A stretch of DNA of 64,000 nucleotides from an uncultured Thiothrix sp. (lineage in GTDB: Bacteria; Pseudomonadota; Gammaproteobacteria; Poriferisulfidales; GCA-002705445): assembly GCA_902624655.1 (NCBI GenBank), contig CACNYJ010000001.1:248001-312000 (forward strand), read 5' to 3'. Shown here one piece after another: positions 36,874-46,382 of the stretch. Below the pieces are notes generated by a model. It made no database searches. It saw only the letters and a list, made by a program, of their open reading frames with translations, and was not told where the DNA came from. Within the stretch, counting starts at the first letter, position 1, and each line of letters starts with the position of its first letter. The position numbers and the translations under genes were made by a program.

Positions 36874-37394
36874 AATTTATTCAAAGCATAATTAATGGTT
36901 GTCAAATTATAAAAGCTGATATTATTCATGATAACAGAGGAATATTTTGCAAGAGTTTTAATAAAGAAATTTTTACTCTTAATAATATTAATGTTAATTT
37001 TGAAGAATCATATTTTTCAAGATCAAAAAAAGGGGTCATTAGAGGTATGCATTTTCAAACGCCACCAAATGAAATTTCTAAATTGGTTTTTTGTAGTGAA
37101 GGTGAAATCTTAGATGTATTTCTTGACATAAGGCTTAATTCAAAAACATTTGGTCAATTTCAGAAAATTAATTTAAGCGCTTCAAATGGTTTACATGTAT
37201 ATATACCAAAGGGTATTGCTCATGGTTTTCAGGTTATAAGTGAATTTGCTACGGTACATTATTTGCAATCAGGCAAATATGAAGCATCTAATGACTCGGG
37301 AATACTTTGGAATTCATTTGGTATGGATTGGCCAATTTCAAACCCAATTTTATCAGACAGAGATAAAGAATTTATTTCTTTAGATAGTCTTTGA
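36870..37394 (+). CDS. RmlC-like 4-keto-6-deoxysugar 3,5- (or 5-) epimerase
   Basis: The 174-residue cupin enzyme has DNRGIFCKSFN, ESYFSRSKKGVIRGMHFQ, the usual RmlC core with its histidine (H58 in GMHFQ), LDVFLDIRLNSKTFG, and PKGIAHGFQV with the distal histidine. The usual RmlC tyrosine region is represented by HYLQSGKYEAS. It overlaps the SDR by 4 bases and closes the rfb-like unit, so the substrate is probably a CDP-linked ketosugar, not dTDP-4-keto-rhamnose, as no rmlA, B or D is present. It ends 5 bases before the convergent gene. Confidence 0.85.
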   Translation: MKFIQSIINGCQIIKADIIHDNRGIFCKSFNKEIFTLNNINVNFEESYFSRSKKGVIRGMHFQTPPNEISKLVFCSEGEILDVFLDIRLNSKTFGQFQKINLSASNGLHVYIPKGIAHGFQVISEFATVHYLQSGKYEASNDSGILWNSFGMDWPISNPILSDRDKEFISLDSL

Positions 37395-37399
37395 TAAAC

Positions 37400-38356
37400 T
37401 CAATTATTGTCAATACGTTCTTCGATTATCGTAATAGGCCTATTTTTTTGCTGGTCATATATCCTCGACAAATATTCACCAATAATACCAAGAAATAAAG
37501 CATTTAAACTTATTCCAAATAATACTAAGACTATTATAGTTGTAAGTCCCGCAGGATAATTAATATCAAACATAAATTTTGATAATATAAAAAAAATACT
37601 TAATAACATCGTTACTGTAGAAATAATAATACCAGTTATAGAAGCGATCCTAAGAGGTAATGCAGACAATCCAACGATACCGTCGATTGCTAATTTCAAA
37701 GACTTGGAAAAATAAAATTTTGTACTACCATATTTTCTCTTTTCTCTATGATAATGAATAGATTTTTTTTTATAGCCTAAACTAAAAATTATTCCTCTGA
37801 GATATATATTATGATCAAATATTTTTTTAATATGATTAACTATTACTTTATCAATAAGCATAAAATCGCCAACATTTTTTGGAATTTTATCGTCACTTAT
37901 TTTATTTAGTATATAATAAAAAATGTTTCTGAACATGGGTAAATCTACTATTTTCTTCGTTTCCAAAAATTTTTCTTTTCTAGAGTGCCTTATCCCATAA
38001 ACTATCTTGTTATTATTTTCCCAATGTTTAATAAATTCTTTTATCAATTCTGGCGGATCTTGTAAATCACAATCAATCGGTATTATCGCATCACCATTAG
38101 ATTGACAAATAGCTGTCCATAATGACTTTTGATACCCATAATTTTTAGATAATTTAAAAATTTTGAATCTTTTATCTTTTAAGGAGATTTCTCTTAATAA
38201 TTCAAGAGTCTTATCAGAACTATTGTTATCTGTTATTATAAATTCAAAATTATAACTCTTGTCAAAACTCATGATAGCCGATGTTATAGTTTCGTAGTAA
38301 TAATTTATATTTTCTTCTTCATTAAAAACCGGCGTTACAATAGATATAAGTTTCAT
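37400..38356 (-). CDS. GtrB/DPM1-type polyprenyl-phosphate glycosyltransferase
   Basis: The product transfers a sugar from a nucleotide donor to polyprenyl phosphate. I chose ATG 38356 (MKLISIVTPVFNEEENI), because longer reading to 38488 crosses the divergent gene start and adds unrelated residues. The 318-residue protein has DNNSSDKTLELL, IPIDCDLQDPPELI with the DxD, YHREKRKYGSTKFYF, and two C-terminal membrane segments, as in GtrB. Such enzymes feed membrane GT-C transferases that act outside the cytoplasm. Four GT-C-like genes lie next to it, which supports that partnership. Confidence 0.88.
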   Translation of the reverse strand: MKLISIVTPVFNEEENINYYYETITSAIMSFDKSYNFEFIITDNNSSDKTLELLREISLKDKRFKIFKLSKNYGYQKSLWTAICQSNGDAIIPIDCDLQDPPELIKEFIKHWENNNKIVYGIRHSRKEKFLETKKIVDLPMFRNIFYYILNKISDDKIPKNVGDFMLIDKVIVNHIKKIFDHNIYLRGIIFSLGYKKKSIHYHREKRKYGSTKFYFSKSLKLAIDGIVGLSALPLRIASITGIIISTVTMLLSIFFILSKFMFDINYPAGLTTIIVLVLFGISLNALFLGIIGEYLSRIYDQQKNRPITIIEERIDNN

Positions 38357-38405
38357 TAAAGTTATGGATTTTGTATTTCTTATTTCATTAATGTAACATC
38401 TTAAT

Positions 38406-40295
38406 ATGAATTTTTCTATAATTAGTAATTTAAAATGGGCATATCTTATGTTGGCCCCTCTTTTTGTTTTTTTGTTTAATGAATACAATGCGATTTTACC
38501 AAATTCTGATGGTCAGCATTATTTAGATTTATCTTTGAGGCAATACAAAATCTTTATTGACAACGGTTTTATAGATGGGGTTATTAGTTTGTATAATTTA
38601 AGGTCGGAGGGTATGAGACCATTAATATTCCCGTCATTAGTAACGCCATTTATGCTATTAGCTAACGGGGATATATATTTAACTGTGAGTTTGGTAATGA
38701 CAGCAATAGCTGCAATATGGGTATATTATTGTTATAAGTTAATATCAATGACAGGTAACAATGCTATAGCAGTATTTGGAGCAGTAGTAATTGTTATATG
38801 GCCTGGATTTTCATATTACCATTATAATTTTTTTTCTGAAACACTTCATATTGCATTGCTTACAGCGACAATTTATTATATTTTAAATTCAAATTTATTG
38901 AGTAGTAAAAAAGAAGTTGTTAAAGCAGGTATTTTTGGCGGTTTAACACTATGCGTAAGACCAGAATTATTATTTATAGTTCCACTTGGACTAATCCCAT
39001 TTTTTTATAAATACTTTGTAGAAAATAAAAATTTCTGGCGCGAGATAAAAAATTTAATCTTAGTCTTTGTAATATTTTCTACTACATTATACATTGGATT
39101 TTTGACTTTTTTCTCACCCTATACTAATTGTGAACATTGTGTTAGCTATATGTATAGATCAGAAGGAGATAATATTTTTTACCCCTTATTGATTTTAGCA
39201 ATTTCTATTGTTTCTTTGGCCGTGCTACATTATAAGAATAATTTACAAAAAAAAATGAGATTAAGTTTTTTAATTTCAATTATTTTTATAATATGCACTA
39301 TATGGTATTTCCCTTATGTAGATGAATTATTTGAATGGTTTAGAGTAGGGTATTATAATCTTCAAGATTACAATAACCCTGTAGCAGATTTTAATAAAAA
39401 TTTAAAGATTATTGGCCCAGCATGGAAAAGTTTAGTAATACTGTTTTTTGCATGTTTAATAATGAGTTTTCTTTTATCAAGCAATGAAACTAGAAAATAT
39501 TTTATAAAAAATATAAATAAAAATGGACAGTTGTTACTTATCGGCTTAATAATAGTTTTAATTTATTTATTACTAATATTTTTTGAAAGTGCTGGTATTA
39601 CACCTATTAGAAGAACAGCCCCAGGCTTTTTTTTATTATTCACAGGTCTTTTTGCATTTCTTGCGTCTTTCAATGATTTTAAAGTAAGAAGATTTTTAAA
39701 TATAGTTATTATTACGTACTCAATTTTGATTGTAATTCATAGTACGTCAGCATTTAAAACTATAGCGAATAATTATTTTTTTGATTTTGCATCTAATATT
39801 AGGAATTTTTTAAGTTTACCTTGGCAGCACACTGTTTATAGTGGGCCCCCAAAGCCACATTTAAATTTAATAAATGAAGTGAATAAATTGGTAAATAAGC
39901 ATAATTTAAATGGTGAATATATTTTTATTCCAACATTTACCCATTGGCCACCAGATGTTACGCATGGCTTACTATTAGCTCAAAGACTATTAGATTCAGA
40001 TAAAAACTATAAATTAAAGATGTGGATATCTTATCCTGGTTGGGAAACTATAGAAGATCTTAAAAACATAAGTTTTAAAAAAAGAATTAATACAGTAAAA
40101 AACTATTCTGTTAATTATATACTAGTAGATACTTTTCCAGAATATTCCAATCAAGATTTAGAAGATAAATCAGGCCATCATTTTTATCCTGGCTGGGAAG
40201 TTCTCTACAACATAAGAAACAGCAAAATCAAGGGTATTTTAGAAATTGATAAGATATTTGTAAATGGAAGAACCTACATACTTTATAAAATATAA
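38406..40295 (+). CDS. GT-C-like polytopic membrane glycosyltransferase, type A
   Basis: The 629-residue protein has many membrane segments and a soluble C-terminal end of about 150 residues. Just after the first segment is LPNSDGQHYLDL with D35, in the place where GT-C enzymes keep the catalytic aspartate in a periplasmic loop. MRPLIFP (70-76) follows. The same P-x-S-D and RP motifs occur in the products at 40296, 42228 and 44444. Its C-terminus (IDKIFVNGRTYILYKI) matches that of 42228, so these two form subtype A. It is divergent from the GtrB-like gene (49-base spacer), and its stop abuts the next, convergent gene. Confidence 0.7.
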   Translation: MNFSIISNLKWAYLMLAPLFVFLFNEYNAILPNSDGQHYLDLSLRQYKIFIDNGFIDGVISLYNLRSEGMRPLIFPSLVTPFMLLANGDIYLTVSLVMTAIAAIWVYYCYKLISMTGNNAIAVFGAVVIVIWPGFSYYHYNFFSETLHIALLTATIYYILNSNLLSSKKEVVKAGIFGGLTLCVRPELLFIVPLGLIPFFYKYFVENKNFWREIKNLILVFVIFSTTLYIGFLTFFSPYTNCEHCVSYMYRSEGDNIFYPLLILAISIVSLAVLHYKNNLQKKMRLSFLISIIFIICTIWYFPYVDELFEWFRVGYYNLQDYNNPVADFNKNLKIIGPAWKSLVILFFACLIMSFLLSSNETRKYFIKNINKNGQLLLIGLIIVLIYLLLIFFESAGITPIRRTAPGFFLLFTGLFAFLASFNDFKVRRFLNIVIITYSILIVIHSTSAFKTIANNYFFDFASNIRNFLSLPWQHTVYSGPPKPHLNLINEVNKLVNKHNLNGEYIFIPTFTHWPPDVTHGLLLAQRLLDSDKNYKLKMWISYPGWETIEDLKNISFKKRINTVKNYSVNYILVDTFPEYSNQDLEDKSGHHFYPGWEVLYNIRNSKIKGILEIDKIFVNGRTYILYKI

Positions 40296-42203
40296 TTATT
40301 TTAAAGAGATTAAACAGCCCATAAATTTCTCTGAAATTTTATGACAAACATCAATATTCATATTATGTGCTGACAATTTATTTGAAGAGTATAAGTATTG
40401 AATATAATAAGAAAGTCTGGCAGAAGGACCATAGTATTTATATTCCATCATGCTTTTTAATTTTTTTGATGCTTTTTTGGATATTTCCATATTTACCTCA
40501 GGAGGATTGATAAAATAAAAAATATCATATCTGTCCTTATATTTTTCAATATCACCATCCAGAAATTCTAAGGATGTTGTGTAGACAAGACTACAAGTTA
40601 AGTTATTTTTTTTGCACATTAACTGCAATACAAACGCATCAACAGGATCCCCAGATTCATTAAATACTAAACCTATATGACCAAGTTTTTTTTTGTTATT
40701 AACATCAGTAAAGAAATCAAGAACTATATCATGTGGATTTGGATCGATGTTAATAGGTATAGGGTAATGAGTCCCAATAAATTTTAAATAAATACTTTTA
40801 GTATTACTATTATCCCACCACCTTTCATTTATATAATTTATGTTAGCTACAGATGTTGTAACACCTATTTTTATAAGAAATACTAATGAAAGTATTGGAA
40901 TTGTAAAAAATTTAATTTTATTACGAATGGAGTATAGTATTAAAATAATTGTAATAGCAATCATTACAAATGATATTTTTCTGTAAGTAGTCTGTACTGA
41001 AAAAAAGTATAGTAATAATGGAATCGGTACACAAAGTAATAACAAAAAATTTATATTTTCTAATAATTCTCTTGTTTTTATTTCTATAGAATTATTATTT
41101 CTTTTAATTAGAGAAAATAAGTAACTCAATATAGCAAGCATAGAAATTATAATAAAAGTATATATACCATAACCAATTAGTGTTGTATGTATAATGGAAA
41201 AAATACTTGTTGTATTAGGTTTATAGTATGAAACTATATCTCCTACTGATGTACGGTAAACCCACTCATACAAATTTGAAAAGTATGGAACCCACCAAAT
41301 GAATGTTAAGACAGTAAAAATTACAAAGCTTACTTTAAGATAATTAGCATTAATATCTTTTGAAATATATCTATTTTTATATTTTACAATAGAGTGAATA
41401 AAAAATATTAAGACTGTAAAAAAAATAGATAGTATAGTCGTATATAAAAATATATCTCCTGAATTTGGGGGGTCTATAAAATAAATTTTACTATTTTTAT
41501 TTAAAACTCTAGTTAACAATAATATTGATACTGCAGAAAATGGTATCCTTAAGACATTTAGTAATTGCTCGGCTGTGTAAATATTCTTCTTAACAGCTTT
41601 CATTAATATAAATGCTAAAGGTAGAATCATGTGTACAATAGCTTCTATTGGCCTTAATGCTATAGCCATAAAGAAAAATAAGGAAAATAGGTACGAGTAT
41701 TTTTTATTCCTAAAATAACCAGATTTCAATAAAAAGTATATTGTACCTAATAAAAAAGGAAATAAAGCAATCTCAGCGAACAATATACGATGTACTCCGC
41801 CAAATAATATATCAACACTGATGCAAATTATTGATGCTCCAAGAGCAGCTAAAACTGAAGAGGAAAATAAACCAAATATCTTAAAAAGAAAGAATACTGA
41901 CAAACCTGTAAAAAAGGAATGAATCAAGGACGTAGCAATTAAGATATTACCATTTGTTAATAATAGAACTGGAGATATAAATAGATGAAATATAATTGGT
42001 CTCCATGGTCTGTCGGTTAAAAATTCTTTAATAAAATTATTATATTCACCATTGTAAAAATTATTATTTATATCAATTGCAGTTGTAAGCCAATCAACTG
42101 CATCAGACGCTGGTATTTGTGTATTAATATAATGCCAATGAAATGAAATAAGTACTGGCGATAGTAATATCAAATAAACGATAAATTTATTAAAGAGTTT
42201 CAT
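40296..42203 (-). CDS. GT-C-like polytopic membrane glycosyltransferase, type B
   Basis: The 635-residue paralogue has one N-terminal membrane helix, then IPASDAVDWL (D34) and RPWRPIIFHLF (65-75), and about ten further hydrophobic segments. The C-terminal part has INIDPNPHDIV and a cysteine-bearing FVLQLMCKKNNLTC, matched in 44444 (INPNPHDVV, LLRFMCERKGLNC), so both are subtype B. The soluble end is probably periplasmic. It is the last gene of a minus-strand run and ends one base after the convergent stop. The polyprenyl-phosphate sugar donor is inferred from the neighbour at 37400. Confidence 0.7.
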   Translation of the reverse strand: MKLFNKFIVYLILLSPVLISFHWHYINTQIPASDAVDWLTTAIDINNNFYNGEYNNFIKEFLTDRPWRPIIFHLFISPVLLLTNGNILIATSLIHSFFTGLSVFFLFKIFGLFSSSVLAALGASIICISVDILFGGVHRILFAEIALFPFLLGTIYFLLKSGYFRNKKYSYLFSLFFFMAIALRPIEAIVHMILPLAFILMKAVKKNIYTAEQLLNVLRIPFSAVSILLLTRVLNKNSKIYFIDPPNSGDIFLYTTILSIFFTVLIFFIHSIVKYKNRYISKDINANYLKVSFVIFTVLTFIWWVPYFSNLYEWVYRTSVGDIVSYYKPNTTSIFSIIHTTLIGYGIYTFIIISMLAILSYLFSLIKRNNNSIEIKTRELLENINFLLLLCVPIPLLLYFFSVQTTYRKISFVMIAITIILILYSIRNKIKFFTIPILSLVFLIKIGVTTSVANINYINERWWDNSNTKSIYLKFIGTHYPIPINIDPNPHDIVLDFFTDVNNKKKLGHIGLVFNESGDPVDAFVLQLMCKKNNLTCSLVYTTSLEFLDGDIEKYKDRYDIFYFINPPEVNMEISKKASKKLKSMMEYKYYGPSARLSYYIQYLYSSNKLSAHNMNIDVCHKISEKFMGCLISLK

Positions 42204-42227
42204 AAATTTTTAATCCAGTACATCCTA

Positions 42228-44120
42228 TTAAATTATTTTAAATAATAGTAATTTTGTGTTATTTATATAAATATCATCAATCATAATTATATTTTTAAGA
42301 TTTTTGTTATTATAGTTTTTTAATATTTCTGATGTAAACCTTTCTGCAGAGCCAATTTTTCCTCTTTCATTTATAATATTATCAGTGTACATACTATTTA
42401 CTTCGACTAAAATATATTCAACATTATTATTTTTTAAAGTTATCATGGGGTCTATGTTTTTTTTAATGAGAATATAACCTATCCAAAAATTATTTTTATA
42501 AAGTGAATTATTTACAAACCCCATTGTAAAAGGGTCAAGATTTTCATTATTGTATAATAGAGGCATAGAAAAAAATATTTTTTTATCAGCCAAGCATTCC
42601 CTTGGATCATATTTACAGGAATTTTTAACAAGTATATTTGATAATTGAATATGTTTGTCTTCTCTAGTGTCTGATACAATGTGCCAAAATTTATTTTTAT
42701 AATTAAAATAATCAGATAAAGTTTTATTTTTTATTAATCTCGTGATTTTGTTATTTGATACATTATAGGCAAGAGTTGTATATTTATTTATATATTCGTC
42801 TTTTATAGATTGTGAGTATATATAAATAAAAGAGTAGCTAGTTAAGCAGAAAATTAAAATTAATTGAAACTTACTATATTTTATATTTTTGTTAAAAAAT
42901 AACCATGATAATAGAATAGAAATTAAGAAAAATGGTAATAATAGTCTTCTTGTAATTTGACCGTCATTTAAAAAATATGAATAACTTACGAATAAAAATA
43001 TAATTAGTAGAAATGAAGATAAAAAAATTATTATCATTTTTTCAGATCTTATAGACCTAAAGTTTTTTTTGAAAAAAATTATTGGGAAAGTTAATAATAA
43101 TGGTAATATTATATGTCCATAAGATATTATAAATTCATTATATAGTGTTAGAAATGAACCAGATCTAAAATGCCATGCTAAAGATTTTGCAACACTTCCA
43201 GATGATGCCTCTACAGTCCATATAAGAAGTTTATCAATTGCTGGTATCCAATAAATGAACGCCACAAAACATGTAATTGCTGAAAACTGTATGAAATTAT
43301 TACTTTTATATAGATCCGTTCTAAAAAATTTTAGTAAAAAATATAATAAGGTCAAGCATATTATAATCGTTAAATATAAATAGGGTTTGTTATGCGGAAG
43401 TACGTAGGTTATATAAAAAATTAAAAGTATCGTTATAATAAATATATTTGCAGATGAAAATATAGATTTTGCTGTAACTATATTTTTTTTATAAGAAAAG
43501 AAAATAAATGGAATTATAGCTAATGTAAATAATATTGCTTCAGCTGGTCTTACGCACAAAGTTAATGCTAAAAATATTGCCGAAAATTTTGTATATCTTT
43601 CGTTTGAAAAATTTTCAGATTTAAGAAGAAAATAAAAAAAAGAAAGAGCAAGAGGGAGGTAGATAATTTCAGAAAAAAAAGATAAATACGTGTTATATAT
43701 TGTTGGTGTTATTAATATAAAAAGAGTTAAAATGGAAGCATAGGCGTTTGAAAGCTCCATATTTAATAATTTATATAAAATATAAGTCAGAAAAGCAGAA
43801 AAAAAAGTTGAAATTATTGTAATAGTAAGTAGCGCATCTCCATTAGTTATAATTAGAACAGGAGTTATAAATATTGGATATATTTGAGGTCTCCATCCTC
43901 GCGAAGAATATAAATTAATTATTCCTTGAATTATTCCATCCTCTTTAAAAACATAATATTGCGAATAGGAGTGCTCAAGATAGGTTATTGCGTCAGACGT
44001 AGGAAGCGCATTATTAGTCTCATGCCAAAGAAAAACAAATGAAGCATATATTAATGAAGTAAAATAAGCATAAAAATTATTATCTTTTAAAAAATACGAT
44101 TTAAAAATTTTATTAAACAT
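42228..44120 (-). CDS. GT-C-like polytopic membrane glycosyltransferase, type A
   Basis: The 630-residue paralogue carries LPTSDAITYL (D43) and SRGWRPQIYP (73-82) after the first membrane segment, LCVRPAEAILF in the middle and IDDIYINNTKLLLFKI at the end, as in 38406. It is 24 bases upstream of the type B gene 40296 in transcription order. Its start overlaps the end of a decayed frame by 8 bases (44113-44120), suggesting it once followed an intact gene by coupled translation. Function as for the other GT-C-like members, by inference. Confidence 0.7.
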   Translation of the reverse strand: MFNKIFKSYFLKDNNFYAYFTSLIYASFVFLWHETNNALPTSDAITYLEHSYSQYYVFKEDGIIQGIINLYSSRGWRPQIYPIFITPVLIITNGDALLTITIISTFFSAFLTYILYKLLNMELSNAYASILTLFILITPTIYNTYLSFFSEIIYLPLALSFFYFLLKSENFSNERYTKFSAIFLALTLCVRPAEAILFTLAIIPFIFFSYKKNIVTAKSIFSSANIFIITILLIFYITYVLPHNKPYLYLTIIICLTLLYFLLKFFRTDLYKSNNFIQFSAITCFVAFIYWIPAIDKLLIWTVEASSGSVAKSLAWHFRSGSFLTLYNEFIISYGHIILPLLLTFPIIFFKKNFRSIRSEKMIIIFLSSFLLIIFLFVSYSYFLNDGQITRRLLLPFFLISILLSWLFFNKNIKYSKFQLILIFCLTSYSFIYIYSQSIKDEYINKYTTLAYNVSNNKITRLIKNKTLSDYFNYKNKFWHIVSDTREDKHIQLSNILVKNSCKYDPRECLADKKIFFSMPLLYNNENLDPFTMGFVNNSLYKNNFWIGYILIKKNIDPMITLKNNNVEYILVEVNSMYTDNIINERGKIGSAERFTSEILKNYNNKNLKNIIMIDDIYINNTKLLLFKII

Positions 44121-44430
44121 GTATACTCATTTTAATGCTTTTTTTTAGAACATTAATAAATAATATTACCTTTAAAACAATAAAAGGCAACTTATATATA
44201 TTATTGCTTAATATTATTTTAATTGCGACGCCCATTATTTTTTTTGGCTTACCAGATTGGTTTAATGATAAAGCATGTTACTTATTATGTTAGCCTTAAA
44301 AAAAGTTTTCGATAAATCTCTTTTTAAATAATAAAAAATAGGACTTTTCAAATTTTATATTATTTATGGTTTTAAAAATATATTTTTTTGTTTTAAAATA
44401 TTCAAGATCTAGGGTAATTTTAATTTTCAT
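44113..44430 (-). pseudogene. Possible glycosyltransferase C-terminal remnant
   Basis: This is the only gene-free stretch above 300 bases (44121-44443). Read on the minus strand from ATG 44430, one frame gives 44 codons rich in KYIF and KRFIENFF, then three stops within six codons (44298-44278), and then opens again in the same frame for 54 codons to 44113 (ALSLNQSGKPKKIMGVAIK). The SGKPKKIMGV part resembles the end of some GT2 transferases. The last eight bases overlap the next start. This looks like a decayed gene with two frameshifts. An antisense 52-codon frame at 44135-44293 is a weaker alternative. Confidence 0.35.
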
Positions 44431-44443
44431 AAATTATTTAGTT

Positions 44444-46333
44444 TTATTTTTTAGATAAATAACATACATTATAAATATTATTTATTTCCTCACAATTTAT
44501 ATTTTTTATATTGATTGAATTTAAATTATCAGAAGAAACGATATAATGTAGGTAATATGAGTAAAGCTCAGAATTCGAAGCATTTTGAATAACGCTTCTT
44601 GTTTTTTTACTTTTTATTTTATCATATAAATTTTTTGCTATTTTATCATCTATTTCTAATGGAATATCTTTCACATTTATTATTAAAAAAGCATCAGATT
44701 TTTCATATGGTGATAAATCGCCAAATACAAATTTTTTTGGTAAAGTTACAACGCAATTTAATCCTTTTCTTTCACACATAAATCTCAATAAATATGCCTC
44801 AACAGGCTTAGCCGTGTCATTAAATACTATAGATATAACATTAGATTTATACCTTTTTTGATTATTGACTAAAAAATTCATAACCACGTCATGTGGGTTA
44901 GGGTTAATATTTACTGGCCTTGGAAATTCATTTCCTAAAACCATTCTACTGAATTTATTTTTGCTATAATTGTCCCAAGAATTATTAATTTCAATATCAA
45001 CATTATCTTTTATAAAGTAAATCTGTAGCACTATAAGTATTATAAGAAAGGGCGTGTATAAGAATTTAAAATTTATATTTTTAATAATTTTTATTAAAGA
45101 AAAAATTAAAATAACCGTCATGGTTGGAGCAATTTTTCTATAAGTTATTTGAATTGTTGTAAAATATAAAATAATAGGAATTATTGTTGATGAGATTAGA
45201 ATAAGACTAATAATTTTATCATTTTTTGTTATAGAGCTAATTTTGTATTTGCTTAAAATATAAATTATGAAAGATAATGATATAATACTTAAAAAAATGG
45301 CTGGGCCATATGTTTCTATACTATTTATTATTTGACTAACAGGATTTATACCTTGCCTTGTATAATTTGATACCACACTTCCAAGTGATGTTTCATATAT
45401 CCATGCGTATAGGCTTCCAAATTTTGTTGTAAACCATATCCATATAAAAATAGAGGAATATTTCATGCTTGTTATAAATTTTTCTTCGTTGTCATTTGGT
45501 AATTTTTTATTTTTCCCGTATAAAATAAATAGTGTCATAGACAGCAGAACAATAGATAGAATAATAAATATATATATAAAAATTGTTTCCGAATTCGGAG
45601 AGTCAACTTTTATAGAATTCGATAATTTTGGAAATATTCTCGTAAAAAAAAGTAGCCAAGTTGCGGCTACAGGATACAAAAAACCTCTGAGTATAGAATA
45701 AAAAGATATTTTTTCATTAAATATTAATACAATTAGTAAAGGAATTAATAAATGTAATATGCCCTCTATAGGCCTGGTCATGATAGACAAACAAAAAAAT
45801 AAAGAGAATAGAAATGTAGTTTTTTTACAAACAAAAACTTTCTTATCTGAAAGGTAGTAAATCGTTGCTAAAAAGAAAGGTATAAAGGATATTTCGGCAA
45901 ATAACGGAAAGGGCTCACCACCAAAAAATATATTGTTGGATAAACATAGAACCAAAGAAGAAATAGCTGATGTAAATTGATTAGAGAAAATTCTAAATAT
46001 CTTATAAATAAAATAGGCACTAAGAGTGGTAAATAGTACGTGAGTTAATAAAGTTGATAAGATAATGCTTCCGTCAGTAATTATCATAAATGGTAATATG
46101 AATAATGGGAATATAACTGGCCTCCATCCTCTTTCGTTAATGATCGATACAAGAAATTCAAAAAAATTTGAATTTTTAAAATGATTAAACATTGCGTTTG
46201 ATGGCTCTATAAAATCTAACGCGTCTGACATTGGTACCTGTGTATTTGTGTTATGCCAAATTAATGTTAATAAAGGCGCTATTGAAAGAATCAATACAGG
46301 TATTATAAAATCAAAAGTTTGACGAGATATCAT
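44444..46333 (-). CDS. GT-C-like polytopic membrane glycosyltransferase, type B
   Basis: The 629-residue paralogue shows VPMSDALDFI (D37) and NERGWRPVIFPLF (67-79) after the first membrane helix, MTRPIEGILHLL in the middle and the NPNPHDVV motif in the C-terminal part. It is closer to 40296 than to the type A proteins. It is the first gene of the minus-strand run, and shares with the plus-strand flippase-like gene (46383) a 49-base divergent spacer. The other GT-C-like members give the working function; no close named family is recognised. Confidence 0.7.
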   Translation of the reverse strand: MISRQTFDFIIPVLILSIAPLLTLIWHNTNTQVPMSDALDFIEPSNAMFNHFKNSNFFEFLVSIINERGWRPVIFPLFILPFMIITDGSIILSTLLTHVLFTTLSAYFIYKIFRIFSNQFTSAISSLVLCLSNNIFFGGEPFPLFAEISFIPFFLATIYYLSDKKVFVCKKTTFLFSLFFCLSIMTRPIEGILHLLIPLLIVLIFNEKISFYSILRGFLYPVAATWLLFFTRIFPKLSNSIKVDSPNSETIFIYIFIILSIVLLSMTLFILYGKNKKLPNDNEEKFITSMKYSSIFIWIWFTTKFGSLYAWIYETSLGSVVSNYTRQGINPVSQIINSIETYGPAIFLSIISLSFIIYILSKYKISSITKNDKIISLILISSTIIPIILYFTTIQITYRKIAPTMTVILIFSLIKIIKNINFKFLYTPFLIILIVLQIYFIKDNVDIEINNSWDNYSKNKFSRMVLGNEFPRPVNINPNPHDVVMNFLVNNQKRYKSNVISIVFNDTAKPVEAYLLRFMCERKGLNCVVTLPKKFVFGDLSPYEKSDAFLIINVKDIPLEIDDKIAKNLYDKIKSKKTRSVIQNASNSELYSYYLHYIVSSDNLNSINIKNINCEEINNIYNVCYLSKK

Positions 46334-46382
46334 GATTTATATATTTATTTATCAGCGTTTTTATATATAGTATGCTCTAATA

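Noticed and set aside
38357-38488. N-terminal extension of the GtrB-like gene
   Set aside because: It overlaps the divergent GT-C-like gene start and adds 44 residues without family likeness; MKLISIVTP at 38356 is the usual start.
44135-44293. Plus-strand 52-codon ORF with one membrane segment
   Set aside because: No ribosome site, no family likeness, and the opposite strand gives more meaningful sequence joined to the next gene.
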